From Methylorubrum thiocyanatum (GTDB lineage Bacteria > Pseudomonadota > Alphaproteobacteria > Rhizobiales > Beijerinckiaceae): a stretch of DNA of 64,000 nucleotides. Position numbers and translations under genes: made by a program. Below the pieces are notes generated by a model. The model was not told the DNA's origin and did no database searches. It was given only the letters and a program-made list of their open reading frames with translations. Within the stretch, counting starts at the first letter, position 1. Each line of letters begins with the position of its first letter. Where the stretch lies: assembly GCA_014138645.1 (NCBI GenBank), contig JACJIB010000003.1:704567-768566 (forward strand), written 5' to 3'. Positions 54,178 to 63,257 of the stretch are shown one piece after another.

Positions 54178-55196
54178 GCGCGCCCCCGGAACGCGGTGAG
54201 CCGCGCCAGCGCCGTGCCCCACAGGCCGCGGGGCATGAACAGCACGAACAGGATGAAGACGGAGCCGAGGGCGAGTTGCCAGTGCGGCGTCCAGAGGCTG
54301 AGCACGTCCTCCAGAACCAGCACGGTCAGGGCACCGACGAAGGGACCGAAGAAGGTGCCGGCGCCGCCGACCAGGGTCATCACCACCGCGGTGCCGGAGG
54401 TGTGGTAGGCGAGGCTGTCCAGCGGCACGATCGAGAGGTGGATCGCCGAGAGTGCGCCCGCGAGGCCGCAGAACAGGCCGGAGAGCACGAAGGCCAGGAG
54501 CTTGGTGCGCTCCACGTCGAAGCCGCAGGCCCGCGCCCTCGTCTCGTTCTCGCGGATCGCCTCGATCACAGCGCCGAAGGGCGAGGCGAGGATGCGCGAG
54601 ATCAGCGCGAGTGCGGCGCCGACGAAGGCCAGCACGAAGAGGTATTTCGTCAGCGGGTTGAGGATGTCGAGGGAGACGATCCCGAGATCGATTGTCGTGA
54701 CGGTGAAGCCGCGCAGGCCGTTCTCGCCGCCGGTCCAGGTCGAGGCCTGGAGCGCGACGTAGTAGACGAGCTGGGCGAGCGCCAGCGTTACCATGGCGAA
54801 GTAGATGCCGCGGGAACGGATCGACAGCGCGCCGAGGGCGAGGGCCAGCCCGCTCGCGACGACGACCGCCAGCGCCATGGCGGCGAGCGGGTGCAGGCCG
54901 TAGGTGCCGATCGCGATGCCGGTGACGTAGGCCCCCGTGCCGAAGAAGGCGGCATGGCCGAACGAGAGCAGGCCGGTATAGCCGTAGAGCAGGTTGTAGC
55001 CGACGGCGTAGAGACCGTAGATCAGCACGTTGACGGCGAGCGCCTGCGATGGAAGCAGGAACGGCAGCGCCAGCAGCGCGAGGATCGAGAGCGGCGCCCG
55101 CCAGCGCGACAGGGCGTCGGTGGCGATCGGCGAGCGGCGGGGGAGGGCCGGGCGCGCGGTCGGCGCGTCGACGACGGTCTGGTCGAGAGTCTGCAT
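54174..55196 (-). CDS. livM: ABC transporter permease (LivM type)
   Basis: A 340-residue inner-membrane permease with 8-10 hydrophobic segments and the BPD_transp_2 pattern: NVLIYGLYAVGYNLLYGYTGLLSFGHAAFFGTGAY, LSIRSRGIYFAMVTLALAQL, and GLFCGLAGALSAIHLSIVPLD. The N-terminus has a short Arg/Pro-rich extension (about 30 residues). It forms the translocation pore with LivH. It lies 14 bases downstream of livH. Confidence 0.92.
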   Translation of the reverse strand: MQTLDQTVVDAPTARPALPRRSPIATDALSRWRAPLSILALLALPFLLPSQALAVNVLIYGLYAVGYNLLYGYTGLLSFGHAAFFGTGAYVTGIAIGTYGLHPLAAMALAVVVASGLALALGALSIRSRGIYFAMVTLALAQLVYYVALQASTWTGGENGLRGFTVTTIDLGIVSLDILNPLTKYLFVLAFVGAALALISRILASPFGAVIEAIRENETRARACGFDVERTKLLAFVLSGLFCGLAGALSAIHLSIVPLDSLAYHTSGTAVVMTLVGGAGTFFGPFVGALTVLVLEDVLSLWTPHWQLALGSVFILFVLFMPRGLWGTALARLTAFRGRA

Positions 55197-55210
55197 CGCG
55201 ATCCGGCTCC

Positions 55211-56101
55211 TCAGACGCCGAGGCCGGGCTTGCCGAACAGGCCCTGCGGCCGGACGAGCAGCACCAGGGCCATGAAGGCGAACATCGCGATGCTCGCCAT
55301 TTCGGGGGCGAAGAGCGCCGTCATCGAGACGACGACCCCGACGAGCAGCCCGGCCACGACCGAGCCCATCAGCGAGCCCATTCCGCCGATCACGGTGACG
55401 GCGAAGGCCTCGCCCAGCACGACATTGCCCATCTCCGGGTTGACCGAGCGCATCGGCGCGGCGAGGACGCCGCCGAGCGCGGCGAGCGCGATGCCCAGCC
55501 CGAACACCCAGAGCCAGAGCCGCTGGATGTCGACGCCGAGGACCCGCAGGATCTCGGGGTCGCGGGCGCCGGCCCGCACGATCAGGCCGAGCCGCGTGCG
55601 CTCCAGCCCGTACCAGAGGGCGACGAGGACGAGGGCGACCACGCCGACCACGAACAGCCGGTAGATCGGGAAGAAGCCGATGCCGAGATCGGCGACGCCC
55701 GAGAGTTCCTCCGGCGTGGCGAAGGGCAGGCCGTCCGAGCCGAACAGGATGCGCACGCCCTCCACCAGCACGTAGCCGAGGCCGAAGGTGAGAAGCAGCG
55801 GATCGTCGGGCGAGCGCCCGGCCAGCGGCCGGATCAGGAAGCGCTCGATCAGGAGGCCGAGCGCCCCGACCATCAGCGGGCCGAACAGGAGGGCAGCCCA
55901 GAACGAGCCGGTGCGCTCCATGACGAAGACGCCGGCATAGGCCCCGACCATGAAGACGTTGCCGTGGGCGAAGTTCACGATGCCGAGCATGCCGAAGATG
56001 ATCGACAGGCCGAGCGCCAGCATCACGAACACGGCGCCGAGCGCCACGCCCGAGAAGAGCTGCATCGCGATCAGTTCGAGGTCGAAGAAGCCCGGATCCA
56101 T
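55211..56101 (-). CDS. livH: ABC transporter permease (LivH type)
   Basis: A 296-residue permease of the LivH family: LELIAMQLFSGVALGAVFVMLALGLSIIFGMLGIVNFAHGNVFMVGAY, DPLLLTFGLGYVLVEGVRILFGSDGL and GAALALISR-like final block replaced by GGMGSLMGSVVAGLLVGVVVS. ATG at 56101 (MDPGFFDLE) is chosen because it gives the normal length and lies 26 bases after the binding-protein stop. The frame remains open far upstream (through the binding-protein gene) but that is a shadow. Confidence 0.92.
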   Translation of the reverse strand: MDPGFFDLELIAMQLFSGVALGAVFVMLALGLSIIFGMLGIVNFAHGNVFMVGAYAGVFVMERTGSFWAALLFGPLMVGALGLLIERFLIRPLAGRSPDDPLLLTFGLGYVLVEGVRILFGSDGLPFATPEELSGVADLGIGFFPIYRLFVVGVVALVLVALWYGLERTRLGLIVRAGARDPEILRVLGVDIQRLWLWVFGLGIALAALGGVLAAPMRSVNPEMGNVVLGEAFAVTVIGGMGSLMGSVVAGLLVGVVVSMTALFAPEMASIAMFAFMALVLLVRPQGLFGKPGLGV

Positions 56102-56127
56102 GCTCGCCTCCCGTTGCCGTCGGACCG

Positions 56128-57375
56128 TCAGGCGCGGTGGCCGAGTTCGTCGCAGGAGCGCAGCATCGCCTCCGAACCCGGCTCGACCTCGAGGATCTTG
56201 AACAGGTCGGCCTCGCCCTGCATCTCGGACTTCTTCTTGGACTCGGTGATAAGCACCGACTGGATCGCTTGGTGATCGCAGGCGCGGTAGCTCTCGGGGC
56301 CCTTGGCGACGTCGTATTTCAGGCCCTCCAGGGCCGTGACGACCTTGTCGGTGTCGGTATCGCCCGCCGCCTTCACCGCCATCAGCAGGGAGCGCACGGC
56401 GGTGTAGCCGTAGGCGCCGTAATCGGTGGGCACCGCCCCCGCATAAGCGGCGCGGAACGCGTCGTTGAAGGCCTTGGCCGTCGGCACCGTCTCTTCGAGG
56501 CGCCAGTAGTAGTTGCTCGCGCCCACCACGCCCTCGAAGGCGTCGGCCCCGCCCGCGAGGCGCTGGTTGTGCAGGAGCACGGGCACGACGATCCGGGACA
56601 CCTTCTTCAGCCCGAAATCGTTGGCCTGCTTGATGCTGTTGGCTTGGTCGCGGCCGAAATTGCAGATGCAGAGGATGTCGGGGCGCATCGCCCGCAGGCG
56701 GGGCATGAAGGTCGAGTAATCGGGCGCCCCGAACGGGTGCAGGATCTCGCCCGCGGTCTCGGTGCCGATGGCGGCCGCCGCGCGCTTGAAGCCGCGCAGC
56801 ATCTCGTGGCCGTAGGCGTAGTCGGCGACGAGGTAGGCGACCCGTGTGCCCTTCTTGAAGGCGTGCTTGGCCACCGCGGCGGTGGTCATGTGCGGGTTCA
56901 GAGCCTCGTGGAAGGTGTGGCGGCTGAAATCCTTGGCCTCGTTGATCGTGTCCGACTGGCTGATCGAGACGTAGATGACCTTTCGCGAGCGGGTGATCTC
57001 GTTGACCGAGAGCTGCACCGCGCTCGACAGGGCACCGACGATGAAGTGGGCCCGATCCTTCTCGATCAGCTCCAGCGTCCGGGTCGCGGCCTCGCCGGGA
57101 TTGAGCTTGTCGTCGCGCACCAGCAATTCGGCCATCCGGCCGTTCAGGCCGCCGGCCTCGTTGAACTGCTTGACCGCGAGTTCGGCGGAGCGGATCTGGT
57201 CCTTGGCCTCGGCGCCGAACGGCCCGGTGACCGGCGTCGGGAAGCCGATGCGGATCGGCTCCGCCGCGCGGGCGACGAAGGGCATGCCGATGCCCGCGAG
57301 CGTGCCGGCGGCGGCCATGCCCCGCACGAGCGTCCGGCGCGAGACGGCGCCGTATCCCGGTCCCTGTCGGTTCAT
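56128..57375 (-). CDS. Periplasmic substrate-binding protein of Liv/urea/amide-type ABC importer
   Basis: A 415-residue binding protein of the Peripla_BP_6 type. The N-terminus has a twin-arginine-like export signal (SRRTLVRGMAAAGTLAGIGMP). The mature start IRIGFPTPVTGPFGAEAKDQIRSAELAVKQFNEAGGLNGRMAELLVRDDKLNPGEAATRTLELI is characteristic. The closest relatives in memory bind branched-chain amino acids, urea or short amides. Here it lies between the hydroxylase large subunit and the permease genes, so it probably delivers the hydroxylase substrate or a precursor. Confidence 0.88.
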   Translation of the reverse strand: MNRQGPGYGAVSRRTLVRGMAAAGTLAGIGMPFVARAAEPIRIGFPTPVTGPFGAEAKDQIRSAELAVKQFNEAGGLNGRMAELLVRDDKLNPGEAATRTLELIEKDRAHFIVGALSSAVQLSVNEITRSRKVIYVSISQSDTINEAKDFSRHTFHEALNPHMTTAAVAKHAFKKGTRVAYLVADYAYGHEMLRGFKRAAAAIGTETAGEILHPFGAPDYSTFMPRLRAMRPDILCICNFGRDQANSIKQANDFGLKKVSRIVVPVLLHNQRLAGGADAFEGVVGASNYYWRLEETVPTAKAFNDAFRAAYAGAVPTDYGAYGYTAVRSLLMAVKAAGDTDTDKVVTALEGLKYDVAKGPESYRACDHQAIQSVLITESKKKSEMQGEADLFKILEVEPGSEAMLRSCDELGHRA

Positions 57376-57441
57376 CGTTCTCTCCCTCTCGTCGCGCGGA
57401 CTCGTGCGTGCGGTCCGCGTCGCGAAATCGAATGAGCGCGC

Positions 57442-59808
57442 TCAGATCACGGCGAGCGCCCTCAGGATGCGTTCGGGCGTCATCGGCAGTTGCGAGACGC
57501 TGGCGCCGAGAGGGCGCAGGGCGTCGTTGACGGCGTTGAGTGCCGCGCCCGAGGAGGCGGCGGTGCCGGCCTCGCCGACTCCCTTGGCGCCGAGTTCGGT
57601 GTCCTTCGTCGGCGTCTCGACGTGGCGGATGACGATGTCGGGCATCTCGCAGGCCATCGGCACGAGGTAGTCGGTCATCGACCCGTTCAGGAGCTGGCCG
57701 GTCTCGCCGTAGCGGCACTCCTCGAAGAAGGCGGCGCCGAGCCCCTGCACCACGCCGCCGCGGATCTGCTCGTCGACGAGCAGCGGGTTGATGACCCGGC
57801 CGCAATCCTCGACCACCCAATGCTTGAGGAGGGTGACGAAGCCCGTCTCGACATCGACCTCGACGAGGCTGCCGTGGATGCCGTTGGTGAAGGCGAAGGG
57901 GTAGCCGCGCGGGGCGAAGTGGTGCGCCACGGTGAGTGCGGGCGAGACGCCCGGCGGCAGGAGGTCGGAGCGGTAATAGGCGAGGTTTCCCAATTCCTTC
58001 AGCGTCATGCGGGCGCGGCCGTCCGCATCCGTCACCGCCCCCTCGCGGATGTCGAGGTTCCCGGCCTCCGCCTGGAGGATCGCGGCGGCGATCTCGAGGA
58101 TGCGGGCCTTCAGCTTCCGGCTCGCCTGGAGCGCGGTCTCGCCGCCGATGCCGGCACCGCGGCAGGCCCAGGTGGCTCCGCCCGAGGGCGTCGTCTCGGT
58201 GTCGCCGGTGAGCACGCGCACGGCGTCACGGTCGACGCCGAGGCCCTCGGCGACGATCTGGCCGACGATCGCCTCGCTGCCCTGGCCCTGCTCGGTGATG
58301 CTGATGGCGCATTGCACCTCGCCGGCCGGCGTGAGCTTGAGGACGCAACCGTCCTGCGCCGAGATGTGGGCGCCGCCGACCCCGTAGAAGGCGGGCGTCG
58401 GGTTCGTGATCTCGACATAGGTGGCGATGCCGATGCCGCGATGGATGCCCCTCTCCCGCAGGCGCGCCTGCTCGGCGCGGAGCGCCGGATAATCCATCAG
58501 GTCGTGCAGCTTCGACAGGCAGGACGCGAGCGAAAGCCGCTCGAACCGATACCCGCTCGGCGTTGTGTGCGGGTACATCTCCTCGGTCACGTAGTTGCGC
58601 CGCCGGATCTCGAACGGGTCGAGGCCGAGCCGGTCGGCGGCGAGGTCGACGAGACGCTCCGTCACCGCGCAGGCGATCGGATGCCCGACCGCGCGGTACT
58701 GGCTCATCTGCACCTTGTTCTGCGCCACCACGGTGAGGTCGGCGCGGTAATCGGTCAGCCGGTAGGGCGCGCCGATGAGGCGCACGACCTGATTGCCCTC
58801 GACCGCGCTGGTGCGCGGATAGGCCGAGAACGGGCCGACGCCGGTCACGTCGTCCACTTCGATCGCCCGGAACACCCCATCCGGCCCGACTGCGAGCCGG
58901 GCGCGCACCCGGTGGTCGCGGGCATGGATGTCGCTGGCGAAGGCCTCCATCCGGTCGGCGGTGAACTTCACCGGCCGCTTGAGCAGCAGGCTCGCGCCCA
59001 CCACCGCCATGTCCTCGTGGTAGACATGCAGCTTCATCCCGAAGGAGCCGCCGACATCGGGTGCGATCACCCGCACCCGCGCCTCGGACAGGCCGAAATG
59101 GCGGGCGTAGAGATCCTGGAACTGGTAGGGCGTCTGGGTCGATTGGTGGACGGTGAGCCGCTCTTCGCCCGGATCGAAATCGGCCAGCGTCGCGCGCGGC
59201 TCCATCGTCACCGCCGTGTGCCGGCCGAAGCGCAGATCCACCGCGACGCTTTCCGCTCCCTCGAAGGCGGTCTCGGTCGAGCCCGACTCGATGCGGGTGC
59301 GGAACAGGACGTTGTCGGGTGCGTCCGCGTCGATGCGGGGGGCTTGCGCGCCGCGGGCGGCGTCGAGATCGACCACCGCCTCCAGTTCCTCGAACGCGAC
59401 CTGGATCGCTTCGAGGGCATCCTCGGCCTCGGCGCGGCTCTCGGCCACGACCATCACCACCGGCTGGCCGGCCCAGACGACCTTGTCCAGCGGCAGCGGA
59501 AGCTGCGGCGCCGAGCGCATGCCCTTGAAGTGGCTGAGCGTCCCGATCCAGGGCGTGCAGATCGCGGCGAAATCCGTACCCGTCAGCACCCGGTGGACGC
59601 CGGGCATGGCGGCGGCCTCCGACACGTCGATGGCGCCGAGGCGGGCATGGGCATAGGGGCTGCGCAGGAAGGCGGCGTGGAGCATGCGCGGCAGCACCAC
59701 GTCGTCGGTGTAGCGCCCGCGCCCGGCCAGGAGGCGCTTGGCGCCCGGGCGCGGCAGGCCACGGCCGATATAGCGTCCGCCGTTCGGGCTGTCGGTCGTC
59801 GCGCTCAT
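57442..59808 (-). CDS. Xanthine-oxidase-family Mo hydroxylase, large subunit (CoxL-like, not CO dehydrogenase)
   Basis: The molybdenum-cofactor subunit, 788 residues, of the xanthine oxidase/CoxL family. It begins with YIGRGLPRPGAKRLLAGRGRYTDDVVL and has GSFGMKLHVYHEDM in the Moco-binding region; the active-site Glu is in GAKGVGEAGTAASSG near the C-terminus. At the position of the CO-dehydrogenase motif (AYRCSFR, form I; AYRGAGR, form II) it reads SQYRAVGHP near residue 370, so neither type applies. The enzyme probably hydroxylates a heterocycle or aldehyde. The ATG overlaps the 2Fe-2S subunit stop (ATGA). Substrate unknown. Confidence 0.88.
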   Translation of the reverse strand: MSATTDSPNGGRYIGRGLPRPGAKRLLAGRGRYTDDVVLPRMLHAAFLRSPYAHARLGAIDVSEAAAMPGVHRVLTGTDFAAICTPWIGTLSHFKGMRSAPQLPLPLDKVVWAGQPVVMVVAESRAEAEDALEAIQVAFEELEAVVDLDAARGAQAPRIDADAPDNVLFRTRIESGSTETAFEGAESVAVDLRFGRHTAVTMEPRATLADFDPGEERLTVHQSTQTPYQFQDLYARHFGLSEARVRVIAPDVGGSFGMKLHVYHEDMAVVGASLLLKRPVKFTADRMEAFASDIHARDHRVRARLAVGPDGVFRAIEVDDVTGVGPFSAYPRTSAVEGNQVVRLIGAPYRLTDYRADLTVVAQNKVQMSQYRAVGHPIACAVTERLVDLAADRLGLDPFEIRRRNYVTEEMYPHTTPSGYRFERLSLASCLSKLHDLMDYPALRAEQARLRERGIHRGIGIATYVEITNPTPAFYGVGGAHISAQDGCVLKLTPAGEVQCAISITEQGQGSEAIVGQIVAEGLGVDRDAVRVLTGDTETTPSGGATWACRGAGIGGETALQASRKLKARILEIAAAILQAEAGNLDIREGAVTDADGRARMTLKELGNLAYYRSDLLPPGVSPALTVAHHFAPRGYPFAFTNGIHGSLVEVDVETGFVTLLKHWVVEDCGRVINPLLVDEQIRGGVVQGLGAAFFEECRYGETGQLLNGSMTDYLVPMACEMPDIVIRHVETPTKDTELGAKGVGEAGTAASSGAALNAVNDALRPLGASVSQLPMTPERILRALAVI

Positions 59809-60317
59809 GCGGCGTCCTCCCCGAGGGCCGCCTCGGCCTGGGAGCGGGCGACGCTCTCGATCGCGTCGACGATCGCCTCGTAGCCGGTGCAGCGGCAGTA
59901 ATTGCCCGACAGCGCGTCGCGGATCGACGCCCGCGACGGCATGCGGCCGGCGGCGCGGCACGCACGCAAGAAGTCCTGGGCGACGACGAGGATTCCCGGC
60001 GTGCAGAACCCGCATTGCAGGGCGTTGCGGGCGTGGAAGGCCGCCTGCAGCGCGGCGAGCTCGCCCGAATCCGACAGGCCTTCGACCGTATCGACCCGCA
60101 TCCCGTCCGCCTGGACCGCGAGCATCAGGCAGGCATGGACCGGGCGCCCGTCGAGATTGACGATGCAGGCACCGCAGGCGCCGACCTCGCAGCCGAGATG
60201 GGTGCCGGTGAGGCCGAGATCGCGCCGCAGGAAATCGGCGAGCGAGACCCGCGGCTCGACGAAGCGGCGGACACGGGCCCCGTTGACGGTGACGGCGATG
60301 GGCTGCGGCTCGATCAT
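59805..60317 (-). CDS. Mo hydroxylase 2Fe-2S subunit (CoxS-like)
   Basis: A 170-residue iron-sulfur protein. The plant-type ferredoxin cluster ligands are in GCEVGACGACIV and the following VHACL; the second, C-terminal cluster has QCGFCTPGILV and NYCRCTGYEAIV. It transfers electrons from the Moco subunit to the FAD subunit. It overlaps both neighbours by ATGA (coxM upstream, coxL downstream), a tight translational chain. Confidence 0.93.
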   Translation of the reverse strand: MIEPQPIAVTVNGARVRRFVEPRVSLADFLRRDLGLTGTHLGCEVGACGACIVNLDGRPVHACLMLAVQADGMRVDTVEGLSDSGELAALQAAFHARNALQCGFCTPGILVVAQDFLRACRAAGRMPSRASIRDALSGNYCRCTGYEAIVDAIESVARSQAEAALGEDAA

Positions 60318-61192
60318 GCCGCCATCTCCCCGTGCTCTCGGGTCATCAGGGCGGACAGCACCCGGCCGAGCAGGACGCGGGCGAGCTGCATCCGCGCCGC
60401 GGCCGAGAAGCCCTCGTCCTCGTCCGGTGCGAGGTCATCGGCGAGCGCCGCCGTGGCGTCAGCGATCGCCGCCGCATCGAGCGGCCGACCGACCAAGGCA
60501 GCCTCGGCCTTCGGCGCCCGCATCGGCGTCGGGCCGACCGAGCAGAAGGCGAGGCGGGCCGATTCCACCGTCGCGCCGGTGACGACAAGCTGCGCCGCGA
60601 GGCCGACCAGGGCATAGTCGCCGCGCCGCCGGGCGATCTCCTCGAACCGCATCCGCGTGCCGGGCGCGGGCAGCGGAACCCGCACCGCGGTCAGCATCGC
60701 GCCGGGCTCGATCACGTTCTCGAACAGGTCGAGGAAGAAGTCGTCCGCCGCGACCCTACGGGTGCCGTCGCGGCCGGTGATTTCAAGTTCGGCACCGAGC
60801 GCCCGCATGCAGGCCGGCAATTCGGAGGCCGGATCGGACAGGGCGAGGCTGCCGCCCATCGTGCCGAGATTACGGATCGCCGGATGCGCCATATAGGCCG
60901 CGGCCTGGGTCAGGAGCGGCGCGTGCGCGGCGATCAGCTCGGAGGCCAGGGTCTCGGCGTGGCGCGTCAGGGCACCGATGCGCAGCTGGTCGCCCTCGAG
61001 CGTGATTCCGCGCAGGGCCTCGATCCGGCCGATATCGATCAGGAGGTCGGGCGCATCGAGGCGAAGGTTCAGCGCCGGCAGCAGGCTCTGGCCGCCCGCG
61101 AGGAAGCGCGCCTCGCCCTCACAGGCGGCATAGGCGTCGAGCGCCTCCGCCACGCTTGCCACGCGGCGGTAATCGAAGGCACGAGCCTTCAT
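60314..61192 (-). CDS. Mo hydroxylase FAD subunit (CoxM-like)
   Basis: A 292-residue FAD-binding subunit of the vanillyl-alcohol-oxidase/CoxM fold: FLAGGQSLLPALNLRLDAP is the first flavin motif and NLGTMGGSLALSDPASELPACM the second. The C-terminal CO_deh_flav domain follows. Start at 61192 (MKARAFDYRRV) has a GGGAGGGAC site; an in-frame ATG 24 bases upstream lacks one. First gene of the nine-gene minus-strand operon, with a divergent TetR gene and two RutR-like operators in the 128 bases upstream. Confidence 0.92.
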   Translation of the reverse strand: MKARAFDYRRVASVAEALDAYAACEGEARFLAGGQSLLPALNLRLDAPDLLIDIGRIEALRGITLEGDQLRIGALTRHAETLASELIAAHAPLLTQAAAYMAHPAIRNLGTMGGSLALSDPASELPACMRALGAELEITGRDGTRRVAADDFFLDLFENVIEPGAMLTAVRVPLPAPGTRMRFEEIARRRGDYALVGLAAQLVVTGATVESARLAFCSVGPTPMRAPKAEAALVGRPLDAAAIADATAALADDLAPDEDEGFSAAARMQLARVLLGRVLSALMTREHGEMAA

Positions 61193-61248
61193 GAGCGTCC
61201 CTCCCACAGGCCGCATGTCGCCGCGGTCGATCGTTTGCCCGATCGTTG

Positions 61249-61315
61249 TTGACCGCTTGGTTACAAGCTATCCAAGCGCAGCTGATCGCGTCAAGCGAAA
61301 TAACCAAACGGTCAC
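61249..61315. promoter_or_regulatory. Two RutR/TetR-like operators in the tetR-coxM intergenic region
   Basis: Operator 1 is TTGACCGCTTGGTTAC (61249-61264); operator 2 is ATAACCAAACGGTCAC (61300-61315). Each is an imperfect ACC-N4-GGT palindrome close to the RutR consensus TTGACCANNTGGTCAA, and the two share TGACCGYTTGGTTA in opposite orientation. Operator 2 ends 5 bases before the proposed tetR ATG, so autorepression and control of coxM are both likely. Confidence 0.6.
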
Positions 61316-61320
61316 GAAGC

Positions 61321-62034
61321 ATGGATTCGCCCGCCACCCTGGAGGATGTCCCGGACGGAAAGCCGCCGACGCCCGACACCATGGGCCGGCGGCGCCTTCC
61401 CGCGGCCCAGCGCGAGCAGCAGATCGTGGAAGCGGCGGCGCAGTTCTTCGCCGAGCACGGCCTCGGCGGTCAGACCCGGGAACTGGCCAAGAACCTCGGC
61501 ATCACGCACTCGGCGATCTTCCGCTACTTCCCCACCAAGGAAGCTTTGCTCGATCGCGTCTACGAGCACGTCTACGTCCAGCGCTGGAATCCGGCCTGGG
61601 ACGGGCTGGTACAGGACCGCTCGCAGCCGCTGGAGACCCGGATCCTGCGCTTCTACAGCGAGTATGCCGAGCGGATCTTCGACTATGTCTGGGTCCGGAT
61701 CTTCGTCTTCTCCGGACTGAAGGGCTACGACATCGCTCCGCGCTATCTCGAGATCGTGCGCGACCGCGTCATCCATCCGATCTGCGCGGAGATCCGGGCA
61801 GAGCTGGGCCTGCCGGATTGTACCGCGGTGCCGCTGACCGAGCGGGAAGCCGAGGCGGCCTGGGCCCTGCACGGAAAGGTGTTCTATCTGGCGATTCGAA
61901 AATTCGTCTATGGCTGGCCGATTCCGGAAGATCTTTCTCAGACCTTGGCCGATGATGTCGGCGTCTTCATGCGTGGCGCGCCGAAAATCTTCATCGAAAG
62001 CCTGCAGGAGATCTCAAGGGAGACGGGGCCCTGA
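61321..62034 (+). CDS. TetR-family transcriptional regulator
   Basis: A 237-residue TetR regulator. The HTH is REQQIVEAAAQFFAEHGLGGQTRELAKNLGITHSAIFRYFPTKEALLDRVYEHVY (in two parts across residues ~37-90); the C-terminal ligand domain (RILRFYSEYAERIFDYVWVRIF...) fits the family and has no close named match. It likely controls the divergent Mo-hydroxylase/importer operon through the two operators between them. ATG 61321 is assumed; no ribosome site precedes it, so translation may be leaderless, and TTG 61246 would place the operators inside the gene. Confidence 0.82.
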   Translation: MDSPATLEDVPDGKPPTPDTMGRRRLPAAQREQQIVEAAAQFFAEHGLGGQTRELAKNLGITHSAIFRYFPTKEALLDRVYEHVYVQRWNPAWDGLVQDRSQPLETRILRFYSEYAERIFDYVWVRIFVFSGLKGYDIAPRYLEIVRDRVIHPICAEIRAELGLPDCTAVPLTEREAEAAWALHGKVFYLAIRKFVYGWPIPEDLSQTLADDVGVFMRGAPKIFIESLQEISRETGP

Positions 62035-62040
62035 AAATAA

Positions 62041-62077
62041 GAGCACGCCCTCCACCCGGATCGGGTGAAGGGCGCTC
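62041..62077. terminator. Bidirectional hairpin between tetR and amiE
   Basis: GAGC-AC-GCCCTCCACCCG (62041-62058) pairs imperfectly with CGGGTGAAGGGCGCTC (62062-62077): GCCCT/AGGGC and CACCCG/CGGGTG arms with one mismatch and a bulge. It lies just after the tetR stop and before the convergent amiE stop. Confidence 0.6.
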
Positions 62078-62108
62078 GAAGACCGGATGTGAGGCTTCGG
62101 AGATCGGC

Positions 62109-63161
62109 TCAGCGCGGGTCCGGCGGACCCTCGCCCTTTCCGACGAAGGGGATGCCCTCGATCGGGCATTCCTCGGTGCCGACGCTGGAGCGGGTGATGG
62201 CGCGCACCGCGTCGCGGGTGCCGTCGGGGTCCTCGATCCAGCGGCGGTAGAAGTCGTAGGGGCATTCCGACATCCCGTGCCGGTTCTCCTTCGAGTTGAT
62301 CATGCCCGTGTAGCCGCGGTGCAGCAGCTTGAAGAGGTGGTTCTCCGACTGGCCGTGAGCGCGGAAATCGCGGATCAGGAACTTCGACAGCGCCGCGTAC
62401 TGGATGCCCATCTCCTCCTCGCCGCACTCGCCGAGCGTGCGGCCGTCGAAGCCGATGATCGCCGAGTGGCCGAAGTAGGAATAGACCCCGTCGAATCCGG
62501 CGGCGTTGGCGACCGCGACGTAGGTGTTGTTGGCAAACGCCATCGCCTTCGAGATGAGAACCTGCTGCTCCTTGGCCGGATACATGTAGCCCTGGCAGCG
62601 GATGATGAGTTCGGCGCCGCGCATGGCGCAGTCGCGCCAGATCTCAGGGTAGTTGCCGTCATCGCAGATGATCAGGCTGATCTTGAGGCCCTTCGGACCG
62701 TCCGAGACGTAGGTGCGGTCGCCCGGATACCAGCCCTCGATCGGGGTCCAGGGCATGATCTTGCGGTACTTCTGCACGATCTCGCCCTGGTCGTTCATCA
62801 GGATGAGCGTGTTGTAGGGGGCTTTGCGCGGATGCTCCTCGTGGCGCTCGCCGGTGAGCGAGAACACGCCCCAGACCCCCGCCTTGCGGCAGGCATCGGC
62901 AAAGATGTCGGTTTCCGCGCCGGGGATGGAGGAGGCGGTCTCGTACATCTCCGCCGCGTCGTACATGATCCCGTGGGTCGAGTATTCGGGGAAGATCACG
63001 AGATCGAGGCCCGGCAGGCCGGCCTTCATCCCGATGATCATGTCGCCGATTTTCTTGGCGTTCTCCAAGACCTCGGCCTTGGTGTGCAGCCGGGGCATCT
63101 TGTAGTTCACGACGGCCACGCCGACGCTGTCCTGGCTCGATGAGATATCGCCGTGCATCAT
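62109..63161 (-). CDS. amiE: Aliphatic amidase
   Basis: Nitrilase-superfamily amidase that hydrolyses short aliphatic amides to acid and ammonia, 350 residues. It matches Pseudomonas AmiE nearly end to end: the same opening (M-H-G-D-I-S-S-S) gives collinear numbering, and the triad Glu59 (FPEY), Lys134 (QKYRKIMPW) and Cys166 ([10 protein letters not shown]) is intact. Start MMHGD at 63161 is preferred for this match; GGAGG lies ~11 bases upstream. It sits 96 bases after the OprB-like porin gene and may be co-transcribed with it. It is convergent to the TetR gene. Confidence 0.93.
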   Translation of the reverse strand: MMHGDISSSQDSVGVAVVNYKMPRLHTKAEVLENAKKIGDMIIGMKAGLPGLDLVIFPEYSTHGIMYDAAEMYETASSIPGAETDIFADACRKAGVWGVFSLTGERHEEHPRKAPYNTLILMNDQGEIVQKYRKIMPWTPIEGWYPGDRTYVSDGPKGLKISLIICDDGNYPEIWRDCAMRGAELIIRCQGYMYPAKEQQVLISKAMAFANNTYVAVANAAGFDGVYSYFGHSAIIGFDGRTLGECGEEEMGIQYAALSKFLIRDFRAHGQSENHLFKLLHRGYTGMINSKENRHGMSECPYDFYRRWIEDPDGTRDAVRAITRSSVGTEECPIEGIPFVGKGEGPPDPR

Positions 63162-63257
63162 GGCGGCGTTTTCCTCCGGTTGGATTGGGGGAAAGGCCGC
63201 ACCGGTGTGCGCGCGGCCCATCGTCTTGGTTCGACGTCTTTTGCTCGAAAGGCGGGA

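Noticed and set aside
55211-57820. 869-residue minus-strand frame extending the LivH permease upstream
   Set aside because: Only the C-terminal 296 residues match LivH; the rest reads through the binding-protein gene in another frame and has no similarity.
57490-59883. 797-residue plus-strand frame opposite the Mo hydroxylase large subunit
   Set aside because: Antisense shadow with no recognisable domain.
57442-61192. Operon annotated as aerobic CO dehydrogenase
   Set aside because: The AYRCSFR/AYRGAGR motif is missing (SQYRAVGHP instead), so CO oxidation is unlikely even though the subunit layout is the same.
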